From Methanobacterium sp. (lineage in GTDB: Archaea > Methanobacteriota > Methanobacteria > Methanobacteriales > Methanobacteriaceae): a stretch of 6,863 nucleotides of DNA. Below the pieces are notes generated by a model. The model was not told the DNA's origin. It was given only the letters and a program-made list of their open reading frames with translations, and did no database searches. Every line of letters begins with the position of its first letter. Position 1 is the stretch's first letter. Location: NCBI GenBank assembly GCA_028700095.1, contig JAQVTJ010000090.1, positions 1 to 6,863 of the forward strand. The letters are read 5' to 3'. Positions 1-5,301 of this stretch are shown piece by piece. The position numbers and the translations under genes were made by a program.

Positions 1-99
1 CAAAGAGATGTAGCTGAAGTTGCTGGAGTAACAGAAGTTACAATCCGTAATAGATACAAAGAAATTAGTGAAGAAATAGAAATGGGTTTAACATTATAA
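1..99 (+). CDS. tfb: Transcription initiation factor IIB (TFB), C-terminal end, 5' partial
   Basis: Only the last 32 codons are in the window; the gene enters from the left edge and ends in TAA. The peptide reads QRDVAEVAGVTEVTIRNRYK followed by a short acidic tail ending GLTL. The pattern DVAEVAGVTEVTIRNRYKE is the recognition-helix part of the second cyclin-like repeat of archaeal TFB, which binds the BRE next to the TATA box and recruits RNA polymerase to TBP-bound promoters. It acts in the cytoplasm as a general transcription factor. A T8 run starts 11 bases after the stop, so transcription probably ends there. The N-terminal zinc ribbon and first cyclin repeat lie outside the window. The identification rests on a short but highly conserved segment. 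Confidence 0.93.
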   Translation, partial: QRDVAEVAGVTEVTIRNRYKEISEEIEMGLTL

Positions 100-110
100 A
101 TAACCTATTA

Positions 111-118
111 TTTTTTTT
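111..118 (+). terminator. T8 run ending the TFB transcript
   Basis: Eight consecutive T on the sense strand, 11 bases after the TFB stop codon. Archaeal RNA polymerase terminates at oligo-T without needing a hairpin. A second T8 run at 156-163 could act as a back-up. Confidence 0.6.
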
Positions 119-134
119 AAGATATATAATAAAA

Positions 135-141
135 TATAAAA
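135..141 (+). promoter_or_regulatory. TATA box for the Cys-rich gene at 225
   Basis: The heptamer TATAAAA is preceded by an A-rich BRE-like stretch (131-134). A start of transcription about 25 bases after the box centre would fall near 163-165, giving a leader of about 60 bases that includes the SD at 211-215. Assigned by sequence and spacing only. Confidence 0.45.
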
Positions 142-164
142 CAAATTTTTAATTATTTTTTTTA

Positions 165-179
165 TCAATGAATCATTGA
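165..179. promoter_or_regulatory. 7+1+7 palindrome, candidate operator of the Cys-rich gene
   Basis: TCAATGA (165-171), central A (172) and TCATTGA (173-179) form a perfect inverted repeat. It begins 30 bases after the start of the TATA box, so it sits at or just after the predicted start of transcription. A repressor bound here would block initiation. Because the downstream gene encodes a probable metal-binding peptide, a metal-responsive repressor is a reasonable guess. It could instead be a small hairpin following the T-runs after tfb, or chance. Confidence 0.4.
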
Positions 180-224
180 CAATAAAAGAGTTATAAGAAT
201 AAATCTAAAAAGGAGAATAATAAT

Positions 225-377
225 ATGAGTAATGAAAAATGTGGATGTAAAATAGAAGAAATCAAAAAACCAGAAGAAAAAACTGAAGAAAAAATTAAAT
301 GTGATTGTGAAACAGAGACTAAAAAAAACCCAGAACCTACAAATGATGATGATTGTGGCTGTGGCTGTGGAAAATAA
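225..377 (+). CDS. 50-residue Cys-rich CxC protein, probable metal-binding peptide
   Basis: ATG at 225 follows a clear SD (AGGAG at 211-215, nine bases before the start). The 50-residue product is hydrophilic, with many Lys and Glu, and has seven cysteines in three CxC groups: C6-G-C8, C26-D-C28 and C44-G-C46-G-C48 near the C-terminus. There is no signal peptide or membrane segment, so it should be cytoplasmic. Clusters of CxC spaced by charged, flexible stretches recall metallothionein-like or metal-delivery peptides, but I do not recognise a named family and the function is inference. It is a single-gene unit: a TATA box at 135-141, a palindrome at 165-179 and T-runs downstream at 472-479 and 531-539. 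Good SD, clean ORF and non-random Cys spacing make it a real gene despite its size. Confidence 0.8.
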   Translation: MSNEKCGCKIEEIKKPEEKTEEKIKCDCETETKKNPEPTNDDDCGCGCGK

Positions 378-670
378 TTTGAAAGAAACTAAAAAAATTT
401 AATAATTAGATATATATAAATAATAAAAAGAAATCAATTAAAGATTAAATTTATTTTTATAATTACATTAATTTTTTTTCCTAAATAACCAATTAAAAAT
501 TTTTTTAAATATATTATTTCTACACAAATCTTTTTTTTTATTACCATCTAAACATCTAATTAAACGGATTTTGATACTCCTGTAAACTGAAGGTTCGTAT
601 CATTATTGGTGTCTGTGTTATTAATATGTATTATAAGGTTTATCCAGATATTATTTTATTTAATGGGATC
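378..670. other. Intergenic region between convergent genes, with a less AT-rich island
   Basis: No ORF with a ribosome binding site was seen on either strand. The left half is A/T runs. At 560-625 the base composition becomes more mixed and contains a stem: TGATAC (572-577) pairs with GTATCA (597-602), and CCT (579-581) with AGG (591-593). The word TATAAGGTTTAT at 632-643 recurs at 1648-1659. The island may be a small RNA, the 3' end of the gene at 671, or a remnant of a decayed gene; nothing decides between these. Confidence 0.4.
472..479 (+). terminator. T8 run downstream of the Cys-rich gene
   Basis: Eight T on the plus strand, 95 bases after the stop at 377. A T9 run at 531-539 follows. 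Both are suitable oligo-T terminators for a plus-strand transcript. Confidence 0.45.
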
Positions 671-1000
671 TTATCTTCTGCGAGGGTAATTGAATATTGC
701 TCCTGCTATAAATAAAATTCCGAAAATGACAATTATTATGGGCCATATATGATCCCAGAAATCAAAACCATAAAATGCAGATGTTCCAAATAATATAAAA
801 AAAATTCCTGCTATTACCCCTCCAATTAAATTTCCATATGGAAGTCCGAAATATCCTTCACCAGTGTGATATCCATTTTTTTGTCTATGATATCTATCTC
901 TATAATAATTACTATTATTTTCTTTAAGTGAAACTCCACATTTAGAGCAATATTCTGCATTATTATTATTTTTTATTCCACATTTACGACAGTAAACCAT
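671..1000 (-). CDS. Zinc-ribbon membrane protein, two TM helices (LiaF-TM/DUF5668-like)
   Basis: The 109-residue product opens with a zinc ribbon: C4-x2-C7 and C18-x2-C21 in the pattern YCRKCG...YCSKCG, typical of zinc_ribbon_2 domains. A polar Asn/Tyr/Arg linker (about 25-50) leads to two hydrophobic helices at about 57-74 and 82-104, separated by FDFWDHIWP. The spacing and the FW..IWP motif resemble the LiaI/LiaF-type transmembrane module (DUF5668). The C-terminus is basic (PRRR). The ribbon is likely cytoplasmic, with the helices anchoring it. No reaction is implied; such proteins are often envelope-stress sensors or scaffolds, which is inference. The ATG at 1000 follows GGTGAT (1009-1004 on this strand), a direct match to the methanogen anti-SD. 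It stands alone on this strand with a long spacer on both sides. Length and architecture look intact. Confidence 0.85.
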   Translation of the reverse strand: MVYCRKCGIKNNNNAEYCSKCGVSLKENNSNYYRDRYHRQKNGYHTGEGYFGLPYGNLIGGVIAGIFFILFGTSAFYGFDFWDHIWPIIIVIFGILFIAGAIFNYPRRR

Positions 1001-1021
1001 TGAATCACCAAATATTATTAT

Positions 1022-1044
1022 AATTGTTTATTAATAAAACAATT
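1022..1044. repeat. 8-bp inverted repeat upstream of the zinc-ribbon gene
   Basis: AATTGTTT (1022-1029) and AAACAATT (1037-1044) are perfect complements separated by seven bases. The repeat lies 22-44 bases upstream of the ATG at 1000, around the expected start of transcription. It could be an operator, but an 8-bp A/T-rich repeat can arise by chance here. Confidence 0.3.
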
Positions 1045-1253
1045 CCTCATATTAATTTAGTATTATTAGAAAAAAATAAAAAAATAATTTATTCTTATTT
1101 AACTGTATTAAATCAAGAAAAATATATTTAAAAAAAAAGGAATAATTAAAGATAAATTATTAAAATTTAATTCTAGAGATTATCAGTTTTTATTAATGGG
1201 GTTTTTTTTATCCTGTTGGAATTCCTTTTTAATGGATGATTTAAAAAAATTAT

Positions 1254-1346
1254 TTATCTTTTAACTCCTCTACCCCTTTTACTTCCTGCTTTTCTATAAC
1301 CCTTTTTTTGCCTGGTTCTCTTGTTAGTTCCTGATATCTTTGCCAT
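1254..1346 (-). CDS. 30-residue very basic peptide
   Basis: On the minus strand ATG at 1346 opens a 30-codon frame ending in TAA at 1254. The product begins MAKISGTNKRTRQKKGYRK and ends in a Gly/Arg/Lys tail (SKRGRGVKR). Thirteen of 30 residues are Lys or Arg and there are no acidic residues, as in ribosomal small proteins and nucleic-acid-binding tails. An AGGAG SD lies six to ten bases before the start (1360-1356). It is not the familiar L41e sequence; I do not recognise the family, so an rRNA-binding or ribosome-associated role is inference. Codons are mixed (AGG, AGA, GGT, GCA), and the segment is clearly less AT-rich than its flanks, as expected for real coding sequence. The upstream region (1347-1515) has several potential stems. 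A frame this short is easily missed by gene finders. Confidence 0.72.
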   Translation of the reverse strand: MAKISGTNKRTRQKKGYRKAGSKRGRGVKR

Positions 1347-1515
1347 TCAATTCAACTCCTATTTGTTATTTTTAATTTTTTAGAATCACAATACGGTATA
1401 GCTTTGCTACAGCACAAAAAATGCTTTTAACCCGAATAAAGTTAATATAGCTTCTTTTTATGGTTTTGGTTTTTTTGGATCTTAAATAATATATTAAAGA
1501 TCTCCTATGTCTATT
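1347..1515 (-). promoter_or_regulatory. Putative structured leader of the 30-residue peptide gene
   Basis: Read on the minus strand, this stretch holds three potential stems before the SD. The largest (1502-1478) has 11-bp arms with one mismatch and a three-base loop. A second pairs AGCA (1425-1422) with TGCT (1414-1411). A third pairs GTAGC (1410-1406) with GCTAT (1402-1398) around an AAA loop, including one G-U. A TATA-like ATATAAAG lies at 1545-1538, which would start the RNA near 1515. An alternative TATA-like TATATTAA near 1450-1443 would give a 75-base leader holding only the last two stems. The 1385-1435 part is less AT-rich than its surroundings. It could be a cis-regulatory leader or a separate small RNA; no known riboswitch class is recognised. 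Confidence 0.35.
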
Positions 1516-1551
1516 CTTTAATGTAGTTTCTATAAATACTTTATATTTTTG

Positions 1552-1569
1552 TTAATTTCATGAAATTAA
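1552..1569. promoter_or_regulatory. 18-bp perfect palindrome, candidate operator
   Basis: TTAATTTCATGAAATTAA is perfectly self-complementary with no spacer. It lies next to a minus-strand TATA-like box (1545-1538) and before a plus-strand TATA-like box (about 1573-1582). Its central 12 bases, ATTTCATGAAAT, recur at 5851-5862 upstream of the HdeD-like gene, which suggests a shared DNA-binding protein. Confidence 0.42.
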
Positions 1570-1975
1570 TTTATTATATAAATTTATTAAGAAAATTGAT
1601 GTTTTATAATTTTTTAAAACCATAAAAATTGTAAGAATTACATTATATATAAGGTTTATTTAGATTATAAAGAATAATTTTTTTTTTATAGTCATATCTT
1701 ATAATATTCATTTGTTTAACCATTTAAAAGGTTATTAGTATGATATAAATATGAAACTAGTATATGGGGATTTTAATAAACTGTTTCCATTTTTAGGAAT
1801 AGTGATGGTTTAAAAACACATAAATTAATTGGAGGATATATTATATTTTTGTATAAGTTTTTTTTTGGGTTTTTAATTAAATTTAGTCTGTTTATAGATA
1901 TCTATGGATGTATAGATTTTCAGGGTAACACTTTTATAATAAAATGTAAATAAATTTTCTTGACGCAATTAAAAA
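1570..1975. other. Long A/T-rich region without a confident gene
   Basis: Both strands were read. The best frames are a 20-codon one from ATG at 1751, which has no proper SD, and a 34-codon one at 1849-1953 starting with TTG 13 bases after GGAGG (1831-1835). The second product is hydrophobic and aromatic and ends FQGNTFIIKCK. It could be a real small membrane peptide or the tail of a decayed gene, but spacing is poor and it is not called. The region also carries the second copy of TATAAGGTTTAT (1648-1659) and T-runs such as 1679-1688. Confidence 0.35.
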
Positions 1976-1979
1976 AAAA

Positions 1980-1985
1980 TATATA
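1980..1985 (+). promoter_or_regulatory. TATA box for the pseudomurein-binding amidotransferase-like gene
   Basis: TATATA is preceded by a run of nine A (BRE-like). A start of transcription about 25 bases downstream (near 2008) would give a leader of about 43 bases carrying the SD at 2038-2042. Placement is by sequence and spacing. Confidence 0.45.
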
Positions 1986-2032
1986 GTACTTTAAAGGCTA
2001 GTTAATTAAAAAAAATAATATAAAAAGTACTA
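1984..2032. promoter_or_regulatory. 9-bp inverted repeat around the promoter/leader at 2000
   Basis: TAGTACTTT (1984-1992) and AAAGTACTA (2024-2032) are perfect complements 31 bases apart. Each arm also holds the self-complementary AGTACT, with centres 41 bp apart, close to four helical turns. The left arm overlaps the TATA box and the right one ends five bases before the SD. Two bound proteins could loop the promoter; alternatively the arms could touch in DNA only, because transcription probably starts after the left arm. Confidence 0.42.
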
Positions 2033-2050
2033 AATTTAGGAGCTGTAAAT

Positions 2051-3400
2051 ATTAATCGAAAATTGTTTCTTAGTGTTCTGTTGATTTTAGGATTGGCATT
2101 AACCTTAAATTTTGGTTATGTGTCTGCAACAGATAATATTAATAATATACCACAAATTTTACAAAATACAGATACTTCCAATTTTGCTAATATAGTAACA
2201 ACATCAACTAACTTAAAAGCAACAACATCAACTTCCTCAAAAACAACTAAGTATGCAGCAGGTTCTCCTGTTCGTACAAGCAGTACCAAAACCATTCGAG
2301 TATTAATATATAATGGAAATGGTACTATTGCTAGCTGTGTTACAGGTGTTAAAACTGCATTAACCGCAGCTAATAATAAAAATCTTGTTCCAGGTTATTA
2401 TTTCACCTATGGTACATCTAAAACAATTACATCTGCTATATTATCCAATTATGATATACTTATAATGCCTGGGGGAACTAGAGGTTATAACTATGTTCAC
2501 AGTAGTAGTATAAGTGCTACTGCCATTAAAAATTTTGTTTCCCAGGGTCATGGATTTCTGGGAATTTGTGCAGGAGCATATGCAGGATCAGTATATGTAA
2601 GTGGAACTGATATTAGTTATTCTGGATGGGGAATTGCACCTCATGTTAATTCTAAGGTGTATAACCATGAAGGAAATCTCCCAGTATCAATGTCAAATAG
2701 TGCACTGCAAATTTTAGCTTTAAGCAATACATTGACATTAGCTCATTATAATGGACCTGCAATGTATGGTAATGGATTTATAACATTTGCTTATTATGCA
2801 GATGGTACTTATAAGGGGTATGCAGCTATTGCTGGTGATACATATGGAAATGGTAGAGCTGTTTTATGTGGTCCACATCCAGAATTAGCTCCTCAAAACC
2901 CAATTTTACTATCTAAGTTAATTGTATGGGCGGCTAATGTTAAAATTCCTGTAACTACAGTTACTTTAAGTCAAATAAATAAAGCAGCAAAAGATGTTAA
3001 AGCCTATGTTACACAAAATCATAAATTACCAGCTTCTATAACTGTTGGTGGTACAGGTTTTACTAGAGCTCAATTTTTATATTTCCTAACTACAAGTCTC
3101 CATAAAGTTAACAGTGGATCCAGATCAGCTGTGACAATTAAATCAATTACAAACCCCAGTATTGCAACAGATACAGTTAAAACAGGTGATATCCAAAAAT
3201 CTGAGTTTTTATCTCTTGCAAATAAAATAATTAGTTATATTAATGCTCATGGTCGGGCACCATCGCATATAACATGTAAACTTGGAAATATCAGATTTGA
3301 AAATATGATCTATATGTATTCAAAGATAATGGGATTCTATTACTCCAATGGTAGGCTGCCCACCTATGTTTCAATTACAAAATGGACATACGGATCTTAA
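2051..3400 (+). CDS. Secreted BPL_N/class-I GATase-like protein with pseudomurein-binding repeats
   Basis: A signal peptide (NRK then a hydrophobic core ending in VSA) is followed by a Ser/Thr-rich linker, an amidotransferase-like domain and wall-binding repeats. Numbering from the TTG at 2063, the domain spans about 78-292. It has the strand motif IRVLIYNG, the oxyanion motif MPGG (135-138), the nucleophile elbow GICAGAY with Cys169, and PHPE with His272 and Glu274, so a Cys-His-Glu triad is complete. This matches the BPL_N (biotin-protein-ligase N-terminal-like) class-I glutamine amidotransferase fold. Three copies of the pseudomurein-binding pattern Y...(N/H)(H/G)(K/R)xP..(I/V)(T/S) start at Y315, Y392 and F425, the last being a half repeat. 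The protein should be exported and held on the cell wall, acting as a thiol hydrolase or amidase; the substrate is unknown. I place the start at ATT 2051: the SD AGGAG (2038-2042) is eight bases before it but 20 before TTG 2063, and only the ATT start supplies the basic n-region of the signal peptide. Confidence 0.85.
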   Translation: MNRKLFLSVLLILGLALTLNFGYVSATDNINNIPQILQNTDTSNFANIVTTSTNLKATTSTSSKTTKYAAGSPVRTSSTKTIRVLIYNGNGTIASCVTGVKTALTAANNKNLVPGYYFTYGTSKTITSAILSNYDILIMPGGTRGYNYVHSSSISATAIKNFVSQGHGFLGICAGAYAGSVYVSGTDISYSGWGIAPHVNSKVYNHEGNLPVSMSNSALQILALSNTLTLAHYNGPAMYGNGFITFAYYADGTYKGYAAIAGDTYGNGRAVLCGPHPELAPQNPILLSKLIVWAANVKIPVTTVTLSQINKAAKDVKAYVTQNHKLPASITVGGTGFTRAQFLYFLTTSLHKVNSGSRSAVTIKSITNPSIATDTVKTGDIQKSEFLSLANKIISYINAHGRAPSHITCKLGNIRFENMIYMYSKIMGFYYSNGRLPTYVSITKWTYGS

Positions 3401-3409
3401 AAGAGCTAT

Positions 3410-3476
3410 AAATATTAGATGTTAACTAAGTTTTTTATCAATTAAAAAAAAACTTAGAATAAAACTTCTAATATTT
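3410..3476. terminator. Nested hairpins between convergent genes, probable bidirectional terminator
   Basis: The inner stem is CTAAGTTTTTT (3426-3436) with AAAAAACTTAG (3447-3457), 11 perfect pairs and a ten-base loop. An outer pair of 10-base arms (3410-3419 with 3467-3476, core AATATTAGA/TCTAATATT) encloses it. The inner stem gives a T6 run on the plus strand (3431-3436) and a T9 run on the minus strand (3452-3444), so it can end both the secreted-protein transcript and the exporter transcript. It starts ten bases after the plus-strand stop. Confidence 0.6.
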
Positions 3477-3596
3477 TATTTTATTTTAGAATTTAAAAAA
3501 GGGATGTTATTACGTTTTTGTTAATTTTTAATTGTCAATTCATAAATTTTTTTTAAGAAGTCCAAGAGTTTTATTTATAGGGATGATATTATTTGA

Positions 3597-4964
3597 TCAA
3601 TTCCTTGCTAATGATGCAAATATAGCTCCAAAGCCCATTATAGTTGAGATTACGAAGATTATTTTAATGCTAGTCATAAGTTCAGGATAGTTTGATGGTG
3701 TAAATTTTGTTGTTCCAATGTAGATGGAAAAGATTAATATTGTAATTCCCATACTAAGAGATTGTCCTGTGATTCGCATGGTGCTGGATGTTGCAGCTGC
3801 AACACCATAATATCTTGGTTCTACAGAGCTCATTATTGCATTGGTATTTGGAGAGTTAAATGTTCCTGAGCCTATTCCCATTAATATAAGTCCTAATAAT
3901 AAATATAAAGTACATGTATTTTTATCAAGGAAAATAAACATAAAAAGGCTTAAAGTGATTATCATCATTCCTATTGATGCAATTTTAGGAGGATCGTATC
4001 TCTCTGATAGTTTTCCTGAAATAGTTGACATTATAGCCATGAAAATAGTTGAAATTCCAAGTAATATACCGGAACTAATTGGGCTCAATCCTTTTATATG
4101 CTGTAAATATAAGCTTAAAAGAAAAACAACTGCAAATGTTCCTGTAAAACTTATTAATGTGGAGAGATTGGCAAATGCAAACATCTTATTGTGAAAGAAT
4201 AGTTTCATATCCAGTACAGGATGTTCGATTTTCAGCTCATAATAAATAAATAATATAGATCCAATAATTCCCATAAATACCATTAATATTCCTAATATAA
4301 TGGTTATCATTGAAAATCCCCATAATATAAGTAACAGGGAAATGCTAAAGATAATCGAACCTATTTTATCAAAATTTTCTCCTTTACATGCGGCCCATTC
4401 AACTTCTTTTAGTTTCCAAAGTGTTAATAATAATATTAATGTTCCTAAAGGTAACATTAAACAAAATAAACTTCTCCACCCCAGATACTGTGTAAATAAT
4501 CCACCAATTACAGGTCCTATGGCCATACCTATGTAAATAAATGTAATATTTATCCCAATTACTTTACTACGTTCACTTAGTGAAAATGTTGAAGTAATTA
4601 TTGCCATTCCTGTTACAAGGATCATTGCACTTCCAACACCCTGCAAACATCTTGCCATTATCAGAAAATGTATGTTAGGAGATATTGCAGATAAGAAAGA
4701 TGCAATGGTGAATACCAAAACCCCATATGTAAAAATTTTTTTCAATCCATATATGTCAGCAATTCTTCCAAGTGGAATTGCAAACATTGCAGGTACAAGG
4801 AAAAATCCTGTTGTAACCTAACTTAACAATATTGCATTGGCAGAAAATTCCTGTGCAATTGCTGGAAGTGCTATATTAATAGATGAGCCCATTATAGGAG
4901 TGAAAATGACTGCAACTGTTGAAACAATAAAAACTGTTAATTTATTCACTTTTTCTGCGGTCAT
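3597..4964 (-). pseudogene. MFS multidrug exporter (DHA2-like), interrupted by in-frame TAG at codon 49
   Basis: The full frame runs from ATG at 4964, with SD GGAGAT at 4977-4972 seven bases before it, to a stop at 3597: 455 codon positions. Codons 1-48 give a typical first helix of a proton-driven drug exporter ending in INIALPAIAQEFSANAILLS. Codon 49 is TAG (4820-4818) where the family has the Trp of the conserved QWV/SWV motif, and the frame continues VTTGFFLVPAMFAIPLGRIA without a break. MFS motif A (GRIADIYGLKK, about 66-76 of the full frame) and motif C (GPVIGG, about 150-155) are intact, and the length and hydrophobicity suit a 12-14 helix DHA-type transporter. One TGG-to-TAG change explains everything. 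The next ATG (4787) would lose helix 1 and has only a weak AGGA upstream, so a working product is doubtful. If read through, it would export drugs or other hydrophobic compounds across the cell membrane. A TATA box and palindrome lie upstream. Confidence 0.85.
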
Positions 4965-5010
4965 CTAAAATATCTCCAAAATTAAAAGTACATTATAGTT
5001 TAATGAATAT

Positions 5011-5025
5011 TAACTTTTAAAGTTA
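5011..5025. promoter_or_regulatory. 7+1+7 palindrome, candidate operator of the MFS exporter gene
   Basis: TAACTTT (5011-5017), T (5018) and AAAGTTA (5019-5025) form a perfect inverted repeat. On the minus strand it follows the TATA box (5048-5041) by 15 bases, so it covers the expected start of transcription near 5020. Exporter genes are often controlled by TetR/MarR-type repressors bound at such sites; no regulator gene is visible nearby. Confidence 0.42.
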
Positions 5026-5040
5026 TGGGAGGATAATTTT

Positions 5041-5048
5041 TTTATATA
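5041..5048 (-). promoter_or_regulatory. TATA box of the MFS exporter gene
   Basis: On the minus strand this reads TATATAAA. Initiation about 25 bases downstream gives a leader of about 55 bases containing the SD at 4977-4972. Assigned by sequence and spacing. Confidence 0.4.
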
Positions 5049-5258
5049 GATATTAAAGATATCAGCTATAAAAAAAGCTCTTTTCAATATATATCTCCTA
5101 AAAATGATTATAATATAGATTTTAAAAATAAAAAAACTAGAAAAATAATCCTTAAACATTTTTTTTATAATTATTCTATGAATTAGCTGGATTTGGATTA
5201 TTCTGTTTTATAACTATTTAACATCTACTATTTATTAGTTTTATTTTTATGGATTTAT

Positions 5259-5267
5259 AAAAAAAAA
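5259..5267 (-). terminator. T9 run ending the HdeD-like transcript
   Basis: Nine A on the plus strand, i.e. nine T in the sense of the gene at 5302-5809, begin 35 bases after its stop codon. This is the usual spacing for an archaeal oligo-T terminator. Confidence 0.55.
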
Positions 5268-5301
5268 TTGGGACTTTATATATTTTTACTTATAAATAAA
5301 T

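Larger units (their letters stand above)
4965..5301. other. Intergenic region between the exporter and HdeD-like genes
   Basis: It holds the exporter promoter and palindrome in its left part and a minus-strand T9 run (5267-5259) in its right part. A 25-codon minus-strand frame (5087-5010, TTG start, SD GGAGA at 5098-5094) overlaps the exporter TATA box; see findings. No other gene is supported. Confidence 0.4.

Noticed and set aside
572..602. T-arm-like GGTTCGTATC suggesting a tRNA
   Set aside because: There is no matching acceptor, D or anticodon arm around it and the T-stem does not form; the resemblance is limited to the loop word.
558..603. 15-codon minus-strand frame from ATG 603
   Set aside because: Too short, no SD; could be a remnant but cannot be supported.
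1751..1813. 20-codon frame from ATG 1751
   Set aside because: No ribosome binding site at a usable distance, no recognisable feature, and such lengths occur by chance.
1849..1953. 34-codon frame with TTG start after GGAGG
   Set aside because: The SD-to-start spacing of 13 bases is too long for the TTG, and the alternative ATT at 1840 is only four bases away. The product is low-complexity, Phe-rich; kept only as a note in the region entry.
3841..4194. Plus-strand 117-codon open frame
   Set aside because: It lies antisense inside the MFS exporter; its product lacks domain features and there is no ribosome binding site, so it is a shadow of the transporter gene.
4300..4536. Plus-strand 78-codon open frame
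   Set aside because: Also antisense to the exporter, without an SD and with a composition typical of the reverse of a membrane protein.
4818..4820. TAG as a pyrrolysine codon
   Set aside because: Pyrrolysine is known from Methanosarcinaceae, Methanomassiliicoccales and a few others, mainly in methylamine methyltransferases. This organism looks like a pseudomurein-walled Methanobacteriales member, the site is a conserved Trp in a transporter, and TAG ends the gene at 6312-6314. No pyl genes are visible in the window.
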